Positions 34,825 to 44,493 of a stretch of DNA of 64,000 bases are shown piece after piece. Location: positions 498,475-562,474 of the forward strand of contig NZ_FXAU01000001.1 of assembly GCF_900177625.1 (NCBI RefSeq), written 5' to 3'. The translations under genes and the position numbers were made by a program. Source of the stretch: Sphingobacterium psychroaquaticum. Its GTDB lineage: Bacteria; Bacteroidota; Bacteroidia; Sphingobacteriales; Sphingobacteriaceae. A model generated the notes under the pieces. It made no database searches and had not been told where the DNA came from. It saw only the letters and a program-made list of their open reading frames with translations. The first letter of the stretch is position 1. Every line of letters begins with the position of its first letter.

Positions 34825-36042
34825 ATGAAAAAAACAGGTAAAAAGGCAGCTATTGGATTTATATTTATCACGTTGTTGATCGATATAACAGGTTGGGGAA
34901 TTATACTTCCTGTCGTTCCTAAGCTCATTGGAGAACTTATTCATAGTGACCTTAGTGAAGCCGCAAAATATGGAGGTTGGCTCGGTTTCGCTTATGCAAT
35001 TACGCAGTTTATATGTGCACCTATAATAGGTAATCTAAGCGATAAATATGGACGACGGCCTATTATTTTAATCTCTCTTTTTGGATTTGCTATTGACTAT
35101 ATACTATTAGCACTTGCACCTTCTATCGGTTGGTTGTTTTTCGGAAGAGTCATTGCAGGGCTTACTGGGGCAAGTATTTCAACAGCCAGTGCATATATAG
35201 CTGACATATCCACGGACGAAGATAGAACTAAAAACTTTGGCTTAATTGGTGCTGCTTTTGGATTGGGCTTTATTATTGGTCCGGTAATGGGTGGTTTGCT
35301 AGGACAATATGGAGCCCGGGTTCCTTTCTATGTTGCTGCTGTATTATGTATGGTGAATTTTCTTTACGGACTATTTATACTACCAGAAAGTTTGGCAAAA
35401 GATAAACGTCGGGCATTCAATTGGAAACGTGCAAACCCGATCGGAACATTTATCTTTCTGAAAAAACAATCAAAGATATCAAACCTTGTTGTCGCTTTAA
35501 TCTTGGTCTATGTCGCTCTTCATGCCGTGCAGAGCAACTGGCATTTCTTTACCATGTATAAATTTAATTGGACAGAACGAACCGTAGGTTTATCACTTGG
35601 TCTACTTGGATTATTGCTTGGATTAGTGCAGGGAGTTCTAATACGATGGACAGCCCCAAAATTGGGAGAACAGAAAAGTGTATATTTCGGCTTGTTATTC
35701 TATGCCCTGGGATTAATGCTATTTGCATTCACTAATCAAGGTTGGATGATGTTTGTTTTCCTGATCCCGTATTCTTTAGGCGGAATGTGCGGACCGGCAC
35801 TGCAATCTATAATCAGTAAAAATATTCCTTCTAATGAACAAGGGGAACTTCAGGGAGCCTTAGCAAGTATAGTGAGTGCTACTTCTATTATTGGTCCTCC
35901 GGTTATGACAAACATATTCTATTATTTTACACACGATAAAGCGCCCTTTGAATTTTCAGGAGCCCCCTTTTTTCTAGCATCTATTTTAATGTCTATTAGC
36001 GCGGTTATTGTATATTTTGCTTTTCAACGGAAAAGTAAATGA
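34825..36042 (+). CDS. TCR/Tet-family MFS efflux transporter
   Basis: 405 residues and 12 predicted membrane segments, the same length as TetA-type pumps. Motif A is GNLSDKYGRRP at 69-79. The antiporter motif C is GLGFIIGPVMGG at 146-157. GRVIAGLTGASISTASAYIADIS before it is typical of the TetA group. These mark a drug/proton antiporter of the DHA1 type. Sphingobacteria often carry such chromosomal Tet-like pumps whose substrates are not tetracycline, so resistance is not claimed. The AraC gene upstream may regulate it. Confidence 0.88.
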   Translation: MKKTGKKAAIGFIFITLLIDITGWGIILPVVPKLIGELIHSDLSEAAKYGGWLGFAYAITQFICAPIIGNLSDKYGRRPIILISLFGFAIDYILLALAPSIGWLFFGRVIAGLTGASISTASAYIADISTDEDRTKNFGLIGAAFGLGFIIGPVMGGLLGQYGARVPFYVAAVLCMVNFLYGLFILPESLAKDKRRAFNWKRANPIGTFIFLKKQSKISNLVVALILVYVALHAVQSNWHFFTMYKFNWTERTVGLSLGLLGLLLGLVQGVLIRWTAPKLGEQKSVYFGLLFYALGLMLFAFTNQGWMMFVFLIPYSLGGMCGPALQSIISKNIPSNEQGELQGALASIVSATSIIGPPVMTNIFYYFTHDKAPFEFSGAPFFLASILMSISAVIVYFAFQRKSK

Positions 36043-36135
36043 CTTTTATGACAAGGTTTACATCTCCATTTATTCCATACAGAAAGACTAAAACGGAAAC
36101 TACCAAATTAGTTCTCTTTCTTCAAAGGGGTAAGT

Positions 36136-36972
36136 TTATCTGTATTTTACATCAAATATTGTTTCTCTTCTGTCGGTACCTTCCTGTGCGTATTGAATTT
36201 CAATTTTACCCATTTTTCCTAATTGTCTCAATCTATAATAGAGAAAAAGATCACCTATACCACAGCCAAAACCATAATGATTCCAAAGCTCAAAAAGGGT
36301 GTAAGCCACAACATATGAAGATGTTTGTACTGTTTCCTTGCAATTGTTTATTAAAAATTGATCCAAAAAGGTTTCATCTCCAGATACATAGTTCATTGAT
36401 TTGCCAAAAATACGGACAAATGATTGTTCCTTACCAATTTGTTCCCAAAGTGAAGCGTAATAAGTTTTATCATTGATGTTTAGCTCTTCAAAGTATTTTG
36501 ATACTCCTTGAACATGCTCTGCCTTCATCATTTGAATAGAATGAAATTCGGTTTCCATGCCCTTGTCATTTGTGAAAATTGTCTTAGTAAGATTTAACTT
36601 GAAGACTGGAATAGCTACTTCCTTAAGGTAGTGAAGTATTCTGGCAGTAAGAATTATTTCATCAGTATTATGGCCAAGCCATAAGTAGATATTATCATAA
36701 TTGTCACTTTTATCAATTGCATTTTTTAGGTTATTTGTTTCATCAAGTATGTAATTAACCTCATCCTCTTTCGGTTTTGTTGCTCCTATTTTATCCCACC
36801 ATAGGTTTCTATATTCGCTAGATTTTTTATCATAGAGATCGTATAATGGACCTAAGGAAAGGGAGTCATGCAATACTAATATCTCGGATCGCTTAGGGTC
36901 AATTTGTTCACTTTGCATTAATAGATTCTTGCTGTGCAATCCAAAGATTATATGTAAATCTTTTTGTCTCAT
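36136..36972 (-). CDS. DUF1835-domain protein of unknown function
   Basis: 278 residues, no signal peptide or membrane segment. The N-terminus (DLHIIFGLHSKNLLMQS, EILVLHDSLSLGPLYDL) matches the DUF1835 pattern, followed by YLWLGHNTDEIILTARILHYL. The C-terminal half is a DUF3658-like region. Such proteins are scattered as singletons, and no biochemical role is known to me. It converges with the MFS gene and is tail-to-head with the beta-barrel gene on the same strand, 46 bp away. An overlapping + strand frame at 36039-36476 is less protein-like and is rejected. Confidence 0.8.
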   Translation of the reverse strand: MRQKDLHIIFGLHSKNLLMQSEQIDPKRSEILVLHDSLSLGPLYDLYDKKSSEYRNLWWDKIGATKPKEDEVNYILDETNNLKNAIDKSDNYDNIYLWLGHNTDEIILTARILHYLKEVAIPVFKLNLTKTIFTNDKGMETEFHSIQMMKAEHVQGVSKYFEELNINDKTYYASLWEQIGKEQSFVRIFGKSMNYVSGDETFLDQFLINNCKETVQTSSYVVAYTLFELWNHYGFGCGIGDLFLYYRLRQLGKMGKIEIQYAQEGTDRRETIFDVKYR

Positions 36973-37018
36973 ATTAAGTATGTTGATATGATAAATTTTT
37001 CTTTACTATAATTTATAC

Positions 37019-39826
37019 TTATTTCCCAAATTTACGCGGCATATAGCTCAAGCTAATCATGTAGTACTGTGTCAAGATGTTTCGATACCCCGTAGTAAAC
37101 TCTGTTACCCCATCATTAAAGTAGAATCCTTTATTTTGACGTAATAAATCTAACGCTTCGAACTTCAGCTCCAGATTATTGCCTTTAAGCATTCTATAAG
37201 TCGTATTGGCATTCCAAATAACAGCATGATTATCCTGAAATTTAGAAAAATTAGATCGATTGTCCACGCTGGTATTTACGGTCCAACGTTTAGTTACCTG
37301 GTAGGCCATAGCTAGCCCCGAATTCCATGTAGAGGAGGAATAGTCGTTTTTGGCATCAGTAGCCAATTTATCATGACGCTTATAAAAGTTCAGGTCATTT
37401 TTCCAGCCTACCTGAAATTTATTCAGAATGGTATAGTAGGTGCTCATATTACCGCCAATACGACGATTTATCATCTCTTGCATATGACCATCCACAAACT
37501 GATACTTGTTGCCCCAATTGGCATTGACTGACATATTAAGCGTAAGCGTCTGACCTTTTTTTATAAAGAAAGGCTTCGATAGGTAGGTCGTGAAAGTGAG
37601 GACATACATGTCGTTAGGAACCTGAACGGTATAATTTTGTTGTTCATTCTCCGCGTATACCAAACTGTCTGTTAATCCATTTTTATAAAGGCGATAACCA
37701 ATATTATAATTTAAAGATAAAGCATGCTGACGCTCTTGGTTGTAGTATCCATTATAACTGATGTAATGAACACCTGTTGCCTTAATTGGGTTAATAGCGC
37801 CATAGAACCGGTAACCAGGACTGATGTCATCATAAATAGGACGCAATTGCTGTAGGTTGGCATATTCTTCATTGTAGTTGTATCGCAGATTATGTGAAGA
37901 ATAAAATTTGCCCATTTTACTATAGCTATAGTTAAGAGCCAGCGAACCTAAAACACTGTTAAATCGTTGCGCTAAGTTACGGTAATCCAGTGTAGAGATA
38001 TTGTTGTTGCGGAAGAAGCGTGTACCGATGGATGTTTCAAGATTCAGATTATAATAGTAGCGGCCGTTTAAATATTTATTTTTTAACGTTTTGTAAAACT
38101 CTAAGCTAGGCTCATATTGTGTCTGTCTAAATCTCGAATCATGGGAGAGACTGTTGTTTTGCAACAGGGTAGTACCTACTAAATCATTGACCAAACTGTT
38201 TTCTTCCCTGGTATTGAAATTAATCCGATTTCTTATTCCAAACGTTTTATGTCGAATCAAAAGATTGCCGTTAAAATACTGGTTTGACTGTTCATTATTA
38301 TATCTCCTTTCCGACTTTTTGTCCAGGGACGAATCGGTAAAGTTTACATAATCGCCTAACTTATAAGAATCGGCACGCTCATTATTGAAATTACCATCGA
38401 CTTGAAGATGAACACGCATATGATCCATAAAAGAGAGTTGGCTCTTGCCATTGATCATATAGTTTGGTTTGGCCTCCAGTTGGATGCTACCATTGAAGTT
38501 TAATCCCTTTCGCCAGGTTTCATCCGTATTGTTAAGATTATTAGAAGATTGGTTATTGAGGTAATTATATGTTGTCAGACTACTATTGCGGTTATCGTTT
38601 TTTGAATTTTCCATCCATACGTTTCCTGAATACATACTATTCCGCTTTCCTTGATTATAGGTGAAATCTGTATGCTGATAGTTGAAACTTCCATTTTGGA
38701 CACGCCAGTCCTGCTCACTCGTGGAAGAGTAAGACCGCGAATTGCGATCTGCACTTTCTGGGTTTAGCAAGATCGTACTCGATTCATTTTCATTGTTATT
38801 TCTATTCCAGCGTGCCGTAATATTTCCGGTAGCAATATGTTGGTTATTGGGTGTTGCGGAACCTTTAAAATCATATTGATACCGACCCCCAACAACATGT
38901 TGTTCTAAAATACCTTGCCGTAAAAAGTCTGGAGCAAAGTCCGCATTAATACCAATTCCTTTAAACGTCGTATTCTTTAGGAGCTGATCGATATTAGCGA
39001 GATCTTTATTAATGTTGCTGCCGGAATAAGCAACGGTGGTTTGTGCTTTCGTGTGTGACTTATTTATATTCATGGAGGATTGATAACGCTCATCCGTACC
39101 GTACCCTCCACCAATATTTCCGAAAATCATATTTTCTTTTCCCTCTTTTAGCACGACATTCATTTCCAGTTTTTTGCCTTCAGGATCATTCTCTTTATCC
39201 TCCCGGCTTCTCTTATCGTATACCTGAAGTTTATTCACTGCTTTCTTATCTATATTCTGTAAGGCGATAGCCATATCTGCACCGAAGAATGGTTTCCCAT
39301 TCACCAATATCGTGGGCACTGGCCGACCGTTATAGGTTACCGCTCCATCACCCCAGACAACAATACCGGGAAGCTTATTTAGTAGATCCTCCACCACAGC
39401 GTTGGAGTCTAGTTCAAAGGCATCTGCATTAAACTCTATAGTATCTCCATTCATACGTACCGGTGGTACCATCTCAATGGCTTCAATTTCGTTGACAGAC
39501 TGCTTCATATTGAACTTCCCGAAATCTTTCTTCTCGTTAGCCGTTAGTTGAAAATCAATGCGTAGCTTATCGTAGCCCAGGAGCGACAGTTCCAAAATCA
39601 GGGGCTTTCCGGAGGCGGAACCTAGGATTTCAAACTTGCCATAGCGATCGGTTAGTGTAACTTTATCAACCGCCTTCTTTCCTTGTTCATATACCGATAC
39701 GGTTGCGGACTCCAGTACACGGTTGTATGTCGAATCGATGAGTGTACCTGTAATCTTGGTCTGTGAAATTGCATGTAAGCACAACCCTAAAGAGATTAGG
39801 ACGAGAAAAATAGATTTTATATTCAT
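37019..39826 (-). CDS. TonB-dependent-receptor-like outer-membrane beta-barrel protein
   Basis: 935 residues. Signal peptide 1-~22 (LCLHAISQ), a carboxypeptidase-D-like domain (~24-105: KITGTLIDSTYNRVLESATVSVYEQG), a plug-like segment (DLLNKLPGIVVWGDGAVTYNGRPVPTILVNGKPFFGADMAIAL), then a long barrel with Asn/Tyr-rich strands. This pattern is the 'outer membrane beta-barrel family' of Bacteroidota, related to TonB receptors but without a SusD partner. I use the ATG at 39826; a TTG just before it is possible. It starts 3 bases after the stop of the propeller gene, so the two are one unit. Confidence 0.85.
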   Translation of the reverse strand: MNIKSIFLVLISLGLCLHAISQTKITGTLIDSTYNRVLESATVSVYEQGKKAVDKVTLTDRYGKFEILGSASGKPLILELSLLGYDKLRIDFQLTANEKKDFGKFNMKQSVNEIEAIEMVPPVRMNGDTIEFNADAFELDSNAVVEDLLNKLPGIVVWGDGAVTYNGRPVPTILVNGKPFFGADMAIALQNIDKKAVNKLQVYDKRSREDKENDPEGKKLEMNVVLKEGKENMIFGNIGGGYGTDERYQSSMNINKSHTKAQTTVAYSGSNINKDLANIDQLLKNTTFKGIGINADFAPDFLRQGILEQHVVGGRYQYDFKGSATPNNQHIATGNITARWNRNNNENESSTILLNPESADRNSRSYSSTSEQDWRVQNGSFNYQHTDFTYNQGKRNSMYSGNVWMENSKNDNRNSSLTTYNYLNNQSSNNLNNTDETWRKGLNFNGSIQLEAKPNYMINGKSQLSFMDHMRVHLQVDGNFNNERADSYKLGDYVNFTDSSLDKKSERRYNNEQSNQYFNGNLLIRHKTFGIRNRINFNTREENSLVNDLVGTTLLQNNSLSHDSRFRQTQYEPSLEFYKTLKNKYLNGRYYYNLNLETSIGTRFFRNNNISTLDYRNLAQRFNSVLGSLALNYSYSKMGKFYSSHNLRYNYNEEYANLQQLRPIYDDISPGYRFYGAINPIKATGVHYISYNGYYNQERQHALSLNYNIGYRLYKNGLTDSLVYAENEQQNYTVQVPNDMYVLTFTTYLSKPFFIKKGQTLTLNMSVNANWGNKYQFVDGHMQEMINRRIGGNMSTYYTILNKFQVGWKNDLNFYKRHDKLATDAKNDYSSSTWNSGLAMAYQVTKRWTVNTSVDNRSNFSKFQDNHAVIWNANTTYRMLKGNNLELKFEALDLLRQNKGFYFNDGVTEFTTGYRNILTQYYMISLSYMPRKFGK

Positions 39827-39829
39827 CAA

Positions 39830-40978
39830 TTAATTGAGCTTGAAGCGTACAAGGATGGGGTTTAAGGATTTTTCTAATTTAGCATACTCATTCCGCATGC
39901 TGTGTCCTTCATTTCTGGATTTATCCTTGGCTCGCGGAATAGCATTAGGATAGATGATGCTATATAGATATTCACCGTCTGTTGTCAGCGTGTTTCTATC
40001 CAGGAATTCCAAGAAATCATTTGACACATCGGGCAGAATTTTATTTAAACTTATAATGTCTCCACGATTTATATCGTAGGCAACCCAAGCTGCTAACTTC
40101 AGGCTTCCAATTTGCAGGATAAGGTAGTTTTTGTAAAGAAGAGGTTGCCCTACGCAGTAAACTTTTTCTTGATTCTTATTTAAATACTCGAAAAGCTTTT
40201 GCCCACTTTTGTACACTTGGAAATTTGACGTATCTATCGTATTCTTTAGTGGAAATAGAAACTGATGGATTTTTGATATTCCATCGGGCGACAATTCGAA
40301 AAAATTATAGGTCGTTGGAAAAATGGCAAAGGCTTTTGTGTCCGAAATCTTAACCAGTGGTGTTCCTTGAGAAAAGATATTGCTAACCGTATCCCGTGTA
40401 TCATAGCGTACTAAAATCTGATCGTTCATCTTTAGTGCAAATTCTGGGAAGGAATCTTTTTTAACTTCGGTCCGACCATAGGTATAGGTCGTTTCTCCCA
40501 ATGTTACGATCGGCCGTTCCGTCTTATATTTGTAATCGATATCTTTTTCCAAAATATTTCCGTCAAAGTCAAGTGTCGCCTTCAGCAGTTCACCGAAAAG
40601 AATCAGCTTATTACCTTCTCTTTGCACACCGTAGAAAACTCTTTTATCTTTTGGTTTATAACCATCTATTTTTGATATTCTTTTTATAAGGTTTCCTTTT
40701 TCATCGTAGAGAAACAAATGACCATTTTCATTATTGACAATAGCGATTCGTTCTTTGGTAAAAACAGAACTAGCGATATAGTCTATAACATCGTTTTTGG
40801 TTCCACCTAATGGAATATACGTTAAATCTGTTAGGTTCTCAGAGACGGTCCCTCCACGTAATTGTTCAATGATAATGCGGAACTTCTGTATCGGGATACT
40901 GGGGTCATGTATTAGTCGCTGCGCATAACAAGCAAGAGTTGACAGCAATAACAAGGTAATTAGTAAGTTTCTTTTCAT
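39830..40978 (-). CDS. Exported 6-bladed beta-propeller-like protein
   Basis: 382 residues with a signal peptide (LLLLSTLACYAQ). Repeated short units of the type HLFLYDEKGNLIKRI and LILFGELLKATLDFDGNIL, plus TDLTYIPLGGTKND near the N-terminus, match the '6-bladed beta-propeller' proteins of Bacteroidota. No catalytic motif is seen. It is the first gene of a two-gene unit with the beta-barrel protein and may be its extracellular or periplasmic partner. Substrate unknown. Confidence 0.72.
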   Translation of the reverse strand: MKRNLLITLLLLSTLACYAQRLIHDPSIPIQKFRIIIEQLRGGTVSENLTDLTYIPLGGTKNDVIDYIASSVFTKERIAIVNNENGHLFLYDEKGNLIKRISKIDGYKPKDKRVFYGVQREGNKLILFGELLKATLDFDGNILEKDIDYKYKTERPIVTLGETTYTYGRTEVKKDSFPEFALKMNDQILVRYDTRDTVSNIFSQGTPLVKISDTKAFAIFPTTYNFFELSPDGISKIHQFLFPLKNTIDTSNFQVYKSGQKLFEYLNKNQEKVYCVGQPLLYKNYLILQIGSLKLAAWVAYDINRGDIISLNKILPDVSNDFLEFLDRNTLTTDGEYLYSIIYPNAIPRAKDKSRNEGHSMRNEYAKLEKSLNPILVRFKLN

Positions 40979-41211
40979 TTGGTTAATCTTGCTCTAAAAT
41001 AATTAAAAATAACATAATTCACATATAGGGGAATATTTATTTTAACCTACTTATTCGTAGTAACTTATGCGTGTAAGAGAAAAAAATCAAACAGGCTATT
41101 CTTTACCCGAAAATAGTTCTATTTTTATTCCTGTCAACAGCACTGCTTTTCATTCTAGGAAATACCCACTGTTGCAAATAATTACATATTGAACAACTGT
41201 CAATTAAACTA

Positions 41212-41787
41212 ATGCATATGAATACCGCTAGAATGGAAGCTTTTAGTGATGGCGTGATCGCAGTAATCATCACCATCATGGTCCTCGAACTGAAGGTGCC
41301 AGAGTCTACCGATTGGAAAGCTCTTTACAGTCTTCACCCTAAATTTATCAGTTATGTCCTCAGTTTTTTGTATGTCGGACTCTACTGGAACAACCACCAT
41401 CACATGCTGCATTACCTACATAAAGTCAATGGTGGCATACTATGGAGTAACCTCTTTTTTCTATTCTGTTTATCGTTGATCCCTTTTGGAACCGCTTGGA
41501 TGGGGGAGCACCATTTCGTTGAACGAACAACCCTGTTTTATGGAATTTTACTCATCATGGTCGCAATCGCCTATGCAAACTTGTCTTACCGTATAAAAAA
41601 ACAAGAAGGAAAAGGGTCTGAATTCTCATTAGCGATAGGCAACAGCGTCAAAGAGAAAGCCTCCATTATCCTGTATTTGATCGGTATAATAAGCTCCTTT
41701 TACTACCCGTATTTAGCGTTGGTGTTCTATTATATCGTAGCCATGATATGGATCATACCAGACAGAAGATTGGAAAAGAAGGAGTAA
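41212..41787 (+). CDS. TMEM175/DUF1211-family potassium channel
   Basis: 191 residues with about six membrane helices. The hallmark RMEAFSDGVIAVIITIMVLELK is at residues 7-28, containing the FSD pore-helix motif; a second landmark is YVGLYWNNHHHMLHYL, typical of the bacterial family. Bacterial TMEM175 proteins form tetrameric K+ channels. The ATG at 41218 is an alternative start. No operon partner; the TonB receptor gene begins ~165 bp downstream. Confidence 0.9.
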   Translation: MHMNTARMEAFSDGVIAVIITIMVLELKVPESTDWKALYSLHPKFISYVLSFLYVGLYWNNHHHMLHYLHKVNGGILWSNLFFLFCLSLIPFGTAWMGEHHFVERTTLFYGILLIMVAIAYANLSYRIKKQEGKGSEFSLAIGNSVKEKASIILYLIGIISSFYYPYLALVFYYIVAMIWIIPDRRLEKKE

Positions 41788-41861
41788 ACATAATCTTCTT
41801 GTAGCAGTCAGCCCCGTCCGAAACGACGATATTCTACAGGTATAGTTAGACTAAAAAGCAG

Positions 41862-41905
41862 TTTCTGTCGCAGAAAGGGGATATTCTGTCTCATCTTTCT
41901 GTGGC
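41862..41905 (+). promoter_or_regulatory. TTCTG direct repeats, candidate LytTR operator
   Basis: TTTCTGTCGC (41862-41871), ATTCTGTC (41883-41890) and TTTCTGTGGC (41896-41905) share the core TTCTG, starting at 41863, 41884 and 41897. The first two are 21 bp apart, the spacing typical of LytTR dimer sites. A small hairpin TTTCTG-TCG-CAGAAA overlaps the first copy. The unit downstream encodes a LytTR regulator, which makes autoregulation plausible; binding is not shown. Confidence 0.4.
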
Positions 41906-41953
41906 ATGTTTCGTCACGCTCTAGTTTTGTCTTATCAATTAGATAAAAACGAA

Positions 41954-44464
41954 ATGAAGAAGCAAGAAACGGTCGAAAAGATAGCAGCCCTATCAGAAGT
42001 ATCTATTTCCGATTGCGAGAAAGTGTTGGACGCGCTAGAGAAGGTCCTCAGTGAGCAGTTATCCAAAAAGAAAGGAGTCCGACATCTATTCCACGCACTA
42101 TATAACCTTATGCGTGCATGCAAGAACCGAATGTCGATAATTCTGCTCCTGCTATGGGGGGCGCCGTTAGCCTACAGTCAGGCACAGGTAACGCAGAACA
42201 TTAGAGGTGTTGTAACAGATCGCGTATCGGCAGAACCTATATCATTTGTGTCTTTGAAGGTGGTGGAGCATCCCAGTATCGGCGGACAAACAGATCTTCA
42301 GGGACATTTTATACTACAAAATATACCGGTCGGTCGGTATAGTATTCAGCTCTCATCCGTCGGTTATAAACCCACAATCGTTCAAGAAATTTTATTAAGC
42401 TCTAAGAAGGAGGTATTTCTAGAAGTAACCATGGATCCCAGTGAATTGGCGATAAAAGATGTGACTGTCGTTTCCGTTAGCAGCAAAGAACAAGTCTCTA
42501 ATAAAATGGCGTTAACGGGCGGACGATCCTTACGCGTGGAGGAAGCAAGTCGGTACGCGGGAGGGATGGATGATCCGGCCCGTTTGTTGAGCTCCTTTGC
42601 CGGTATATCCCCGAGCGTCGGAAACAACGGTTTGTCGGTTCATGGCAATGCACCCAGCCTGCTCCAGTGGCGATTGGAAGGCGTGGAAATACCCAATCCA
42701 AATCACTTTGCCGATATAGCCACCTTAGGTGGAGGTGTTTTATCCGCTTTAAGTGCCAATGTTTTAGGTAAATCCGACTTCTATACCGGCGCTTTTCCTG
42801 CCGAATATAGTAATGCCGTATCCGGTGTGTTTGATATGAAGATGCGCAATGGAAATAATCGCCATTTCGAACATACCTTTCAAATGGGTCTATTGGGGTT
42901 AGACTTCGCTTCCGAAGGCCCACTCCGTAAGAATTGTGATGCTTCTTATCTTTTTAATTATCGCTATTCGACCACCGGATTGATGAATAAAATGAGTGCT
43001 GGCCAGACCAAAGATCAACTGCTGGATTATCAGGACTTGAATTTCAAACTGAACTTCCCGAGTAAAAAAGGAAATACATTTTCTATTTGGGGAACAGGGT
43101 TGGTTGATAAGTTTTTAACCCAAGAAGAAGACCCGGAAAAATGGAAGTATATCGATGATAGTAAATTTTCGGAAATGAAACAAACTTCTGGAACAGCCGG
43201 CATTAGTCATCGGTATAATTTTAAGAATGGTGGGGTTCTACAAAGCACGATGGCTTCTGTTTACACGAAGAATAAAGCACAGGAAAATTACTACAAAGAC
43301 GCCAATACGACGACGCCGTACCTCGATTTGGATAATCGATACCTCAACCTGATCTTGACAACGGCATTCGGTAAAAAGTACAGCGCAACGCACACGAATA
43401 AAAGTGGAGTCACGCTGACACATATGGACTACACAATGAACTTAGGACTATCGCCTTTTATAGGTGAAAATCTAGAAACCATTTCGAAAGGAAAAGGCAA
43501 TACCAATCTGATCTCTGCGTACAGTAGTTCCTTGTTTACGTTAAGCAATAGCGTGTCCGCTACTTTAGGCTTAAACAGTCAGGTTCTTAGCTTAAATGGT
43601 CAATGGACAGTAGAACCCCGCGTTTCGGTGAGATGGCAATCATCGCCAAAAAACACGTTGGCACTGGCTTACGGTTTACACAGCCGAATGGAAAAGATGG
43701 ATGTGTACTATGTCCAGGATAAACATACGGGAGAGCAGTTAAACAAGGACCTTGATTTCACAAAAACACATCACTTAACCTTGTCCTACCAGTATAAAAT
43801 AGCGGACAATATGAACCTTAAAGTTGAACCGTACTTTCAGCATCTATTCGATGTACCGGTTATAGCAGATAGCTCTTACTCGGTACTTAACCGCAGTTTG
43901 TTCTATGTCGAAGATGCCTTGGTGAATGAAGGAAAAGGACGGAATTATGGATTAGATGTAACGTTGGAGAAATACCTCACCAAAGGATATTATTATATGC
44001 TGACAGCCTCCGTGTTCGACTCCAAATATAGGGGAGGGAATGGTGTGTGGTTCAATACCAAATACAACAGGCGTTTTGTTGTGAATGGATTAGTCGGTAA
44101 AGAATGGATGTTGGGTGTTCAAAAGAGAAATCTGCTGAGTGTCAATTTAAAGCTAACCTATCAAGGTGGTAATCGATATACACCCGTTGATGAATCGGCT
44201 TCACTCCATCATGTGGACAAAGAAATCCAATACGACGAAACGAATGCTTATGCTCGGCAGTTCGCACCGATGTTGCTTGCTAATTACGCGATAAGCTATC
44301 GGATGAACAGAACAAACCGATCGCATGAATTTGCTGTGAAATGGTTAAACGCGAGTCGCACCAAAGAGTATTATGAACATGCGTACAATGTGAAAAATAA
44401 TAGGATCGAAGCAAAAAAACAGGCCACTTCATTGTTCAATATATTATATAGGATCGATTTTTAA
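41954..44464 (+). CDS. TonB-dependent receptor with HU-like N-terminal segment
   Basis: 836 residues from this start. The first ~55 residues (ETVEKIAALSEVSISDCEK and VLDALEKVLSEQL) resemble the two N-terminal helices of HU-family proteins. A membrane/signal segment follows (MSIILLLLWGAPLAYSQ, ATG at 42131), then a carboxypeptidase-D-like domain (~82-165) and a plug (ASRYAGGMDDPARLLSSFAG, LSVHGNAPSLLQWRLEGVEIPNPNHF). A receptor barrel ends in FNILYRIDF. Starts at 41906, 42110 and 42131 are also possible; 41954 begins exactly at the HU-like segment and leaves the TTCTG repeats in the leader. It is the first gene of a unit with LytS-like and LytTR proteins, suggesting a sensor or uptake system regulated by them. 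Confidence 0.8.
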   Translation: MKKQETVEKIAALSEVSISDCEKVLDALEKVLSEQLSKKKGVRHLFHALYNLMRACKNRMSIILLLLWGAPLAYSQAQVTQNIRGVVTDRVSAEPISFVSLKVVEHPSIGGQTDLQGHFILQNIPVGRYSIQLSSVGYKPTIVQEILLSSKKEVFLEVTMDPSELAIKDVTVVSVSSKEQVSNKMALTGGRSLRVEEASRYAGGMDDPARLLSSFAGISPSVGNNGLSVHGNAPSLLQWRLEGVEIPNPNHFADIATLGGGVLSALSANVLGKSDFYTGAFPAEYSNAVSGVFDMKMRNGNNRHFEHTFQMGLLGLDFASEGPLRKNCDASYLFNYRYSTTGLMNKMSAGQTKDQLLDYQDLNFKLNFPSKKGNTFSIWGTGLVDKFLTQEEDPEKWKYIDDSKFSEMKQTSGTAGISHRYNFKNGGVLQSTMASVYTKNKAQENYYKDANTTTPYLDLDNRYLNLILTTAFGKKYSATHTNKSGVTLTHMDYTMNLGLSPFIGENLETISKGKGNTNLISAYSSSLFTLSNSVSATLGLNSQVLSLNGQWTVEPRVSVRWQSSPKNTLALAYGLHSRMEKMDVYYVQDKHTGEQLNKDLDFTKTHHLTLSYQYKIADNMNLKVEPYFQHLFDVPVIADSSYSVLNRSLFYVEDALVNEGKGRNYGLDVTLEKYLTKGYYYMLTASVFDSKYRGGNGVWFNTKYNRRFVVNGLVGKEWMLGVQKRNLLSVNLKLTYQGGNRYTPVDESASLHHVDKEIQYDETNAYARQFAPMLLANYAISYRMNRTNRSHEFAVKWLNASRTKEYYEHAYNVKNNRIEAKKQATSLFNILYRIDF

Positions 44465-44493
44465 TGTAATTTTAGTGCAATTCTGCGGAAATT

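Noticed and set aside
36039-36476. 145-codon + strand frame after the MFS gene
   Set aside because: It overlaps the DUF1835 gene on the other strand, has no recognisable domain, and reads as the complement of a well-formed protein.
41906-41953. Start of the TonB receptor at the ATG at 41906
   Set aside because: It lies directly against the TTCTG repeats, and the recognisable HU-like segment begins at the next in-frame ATG (41954). It cannot be fully excluded.
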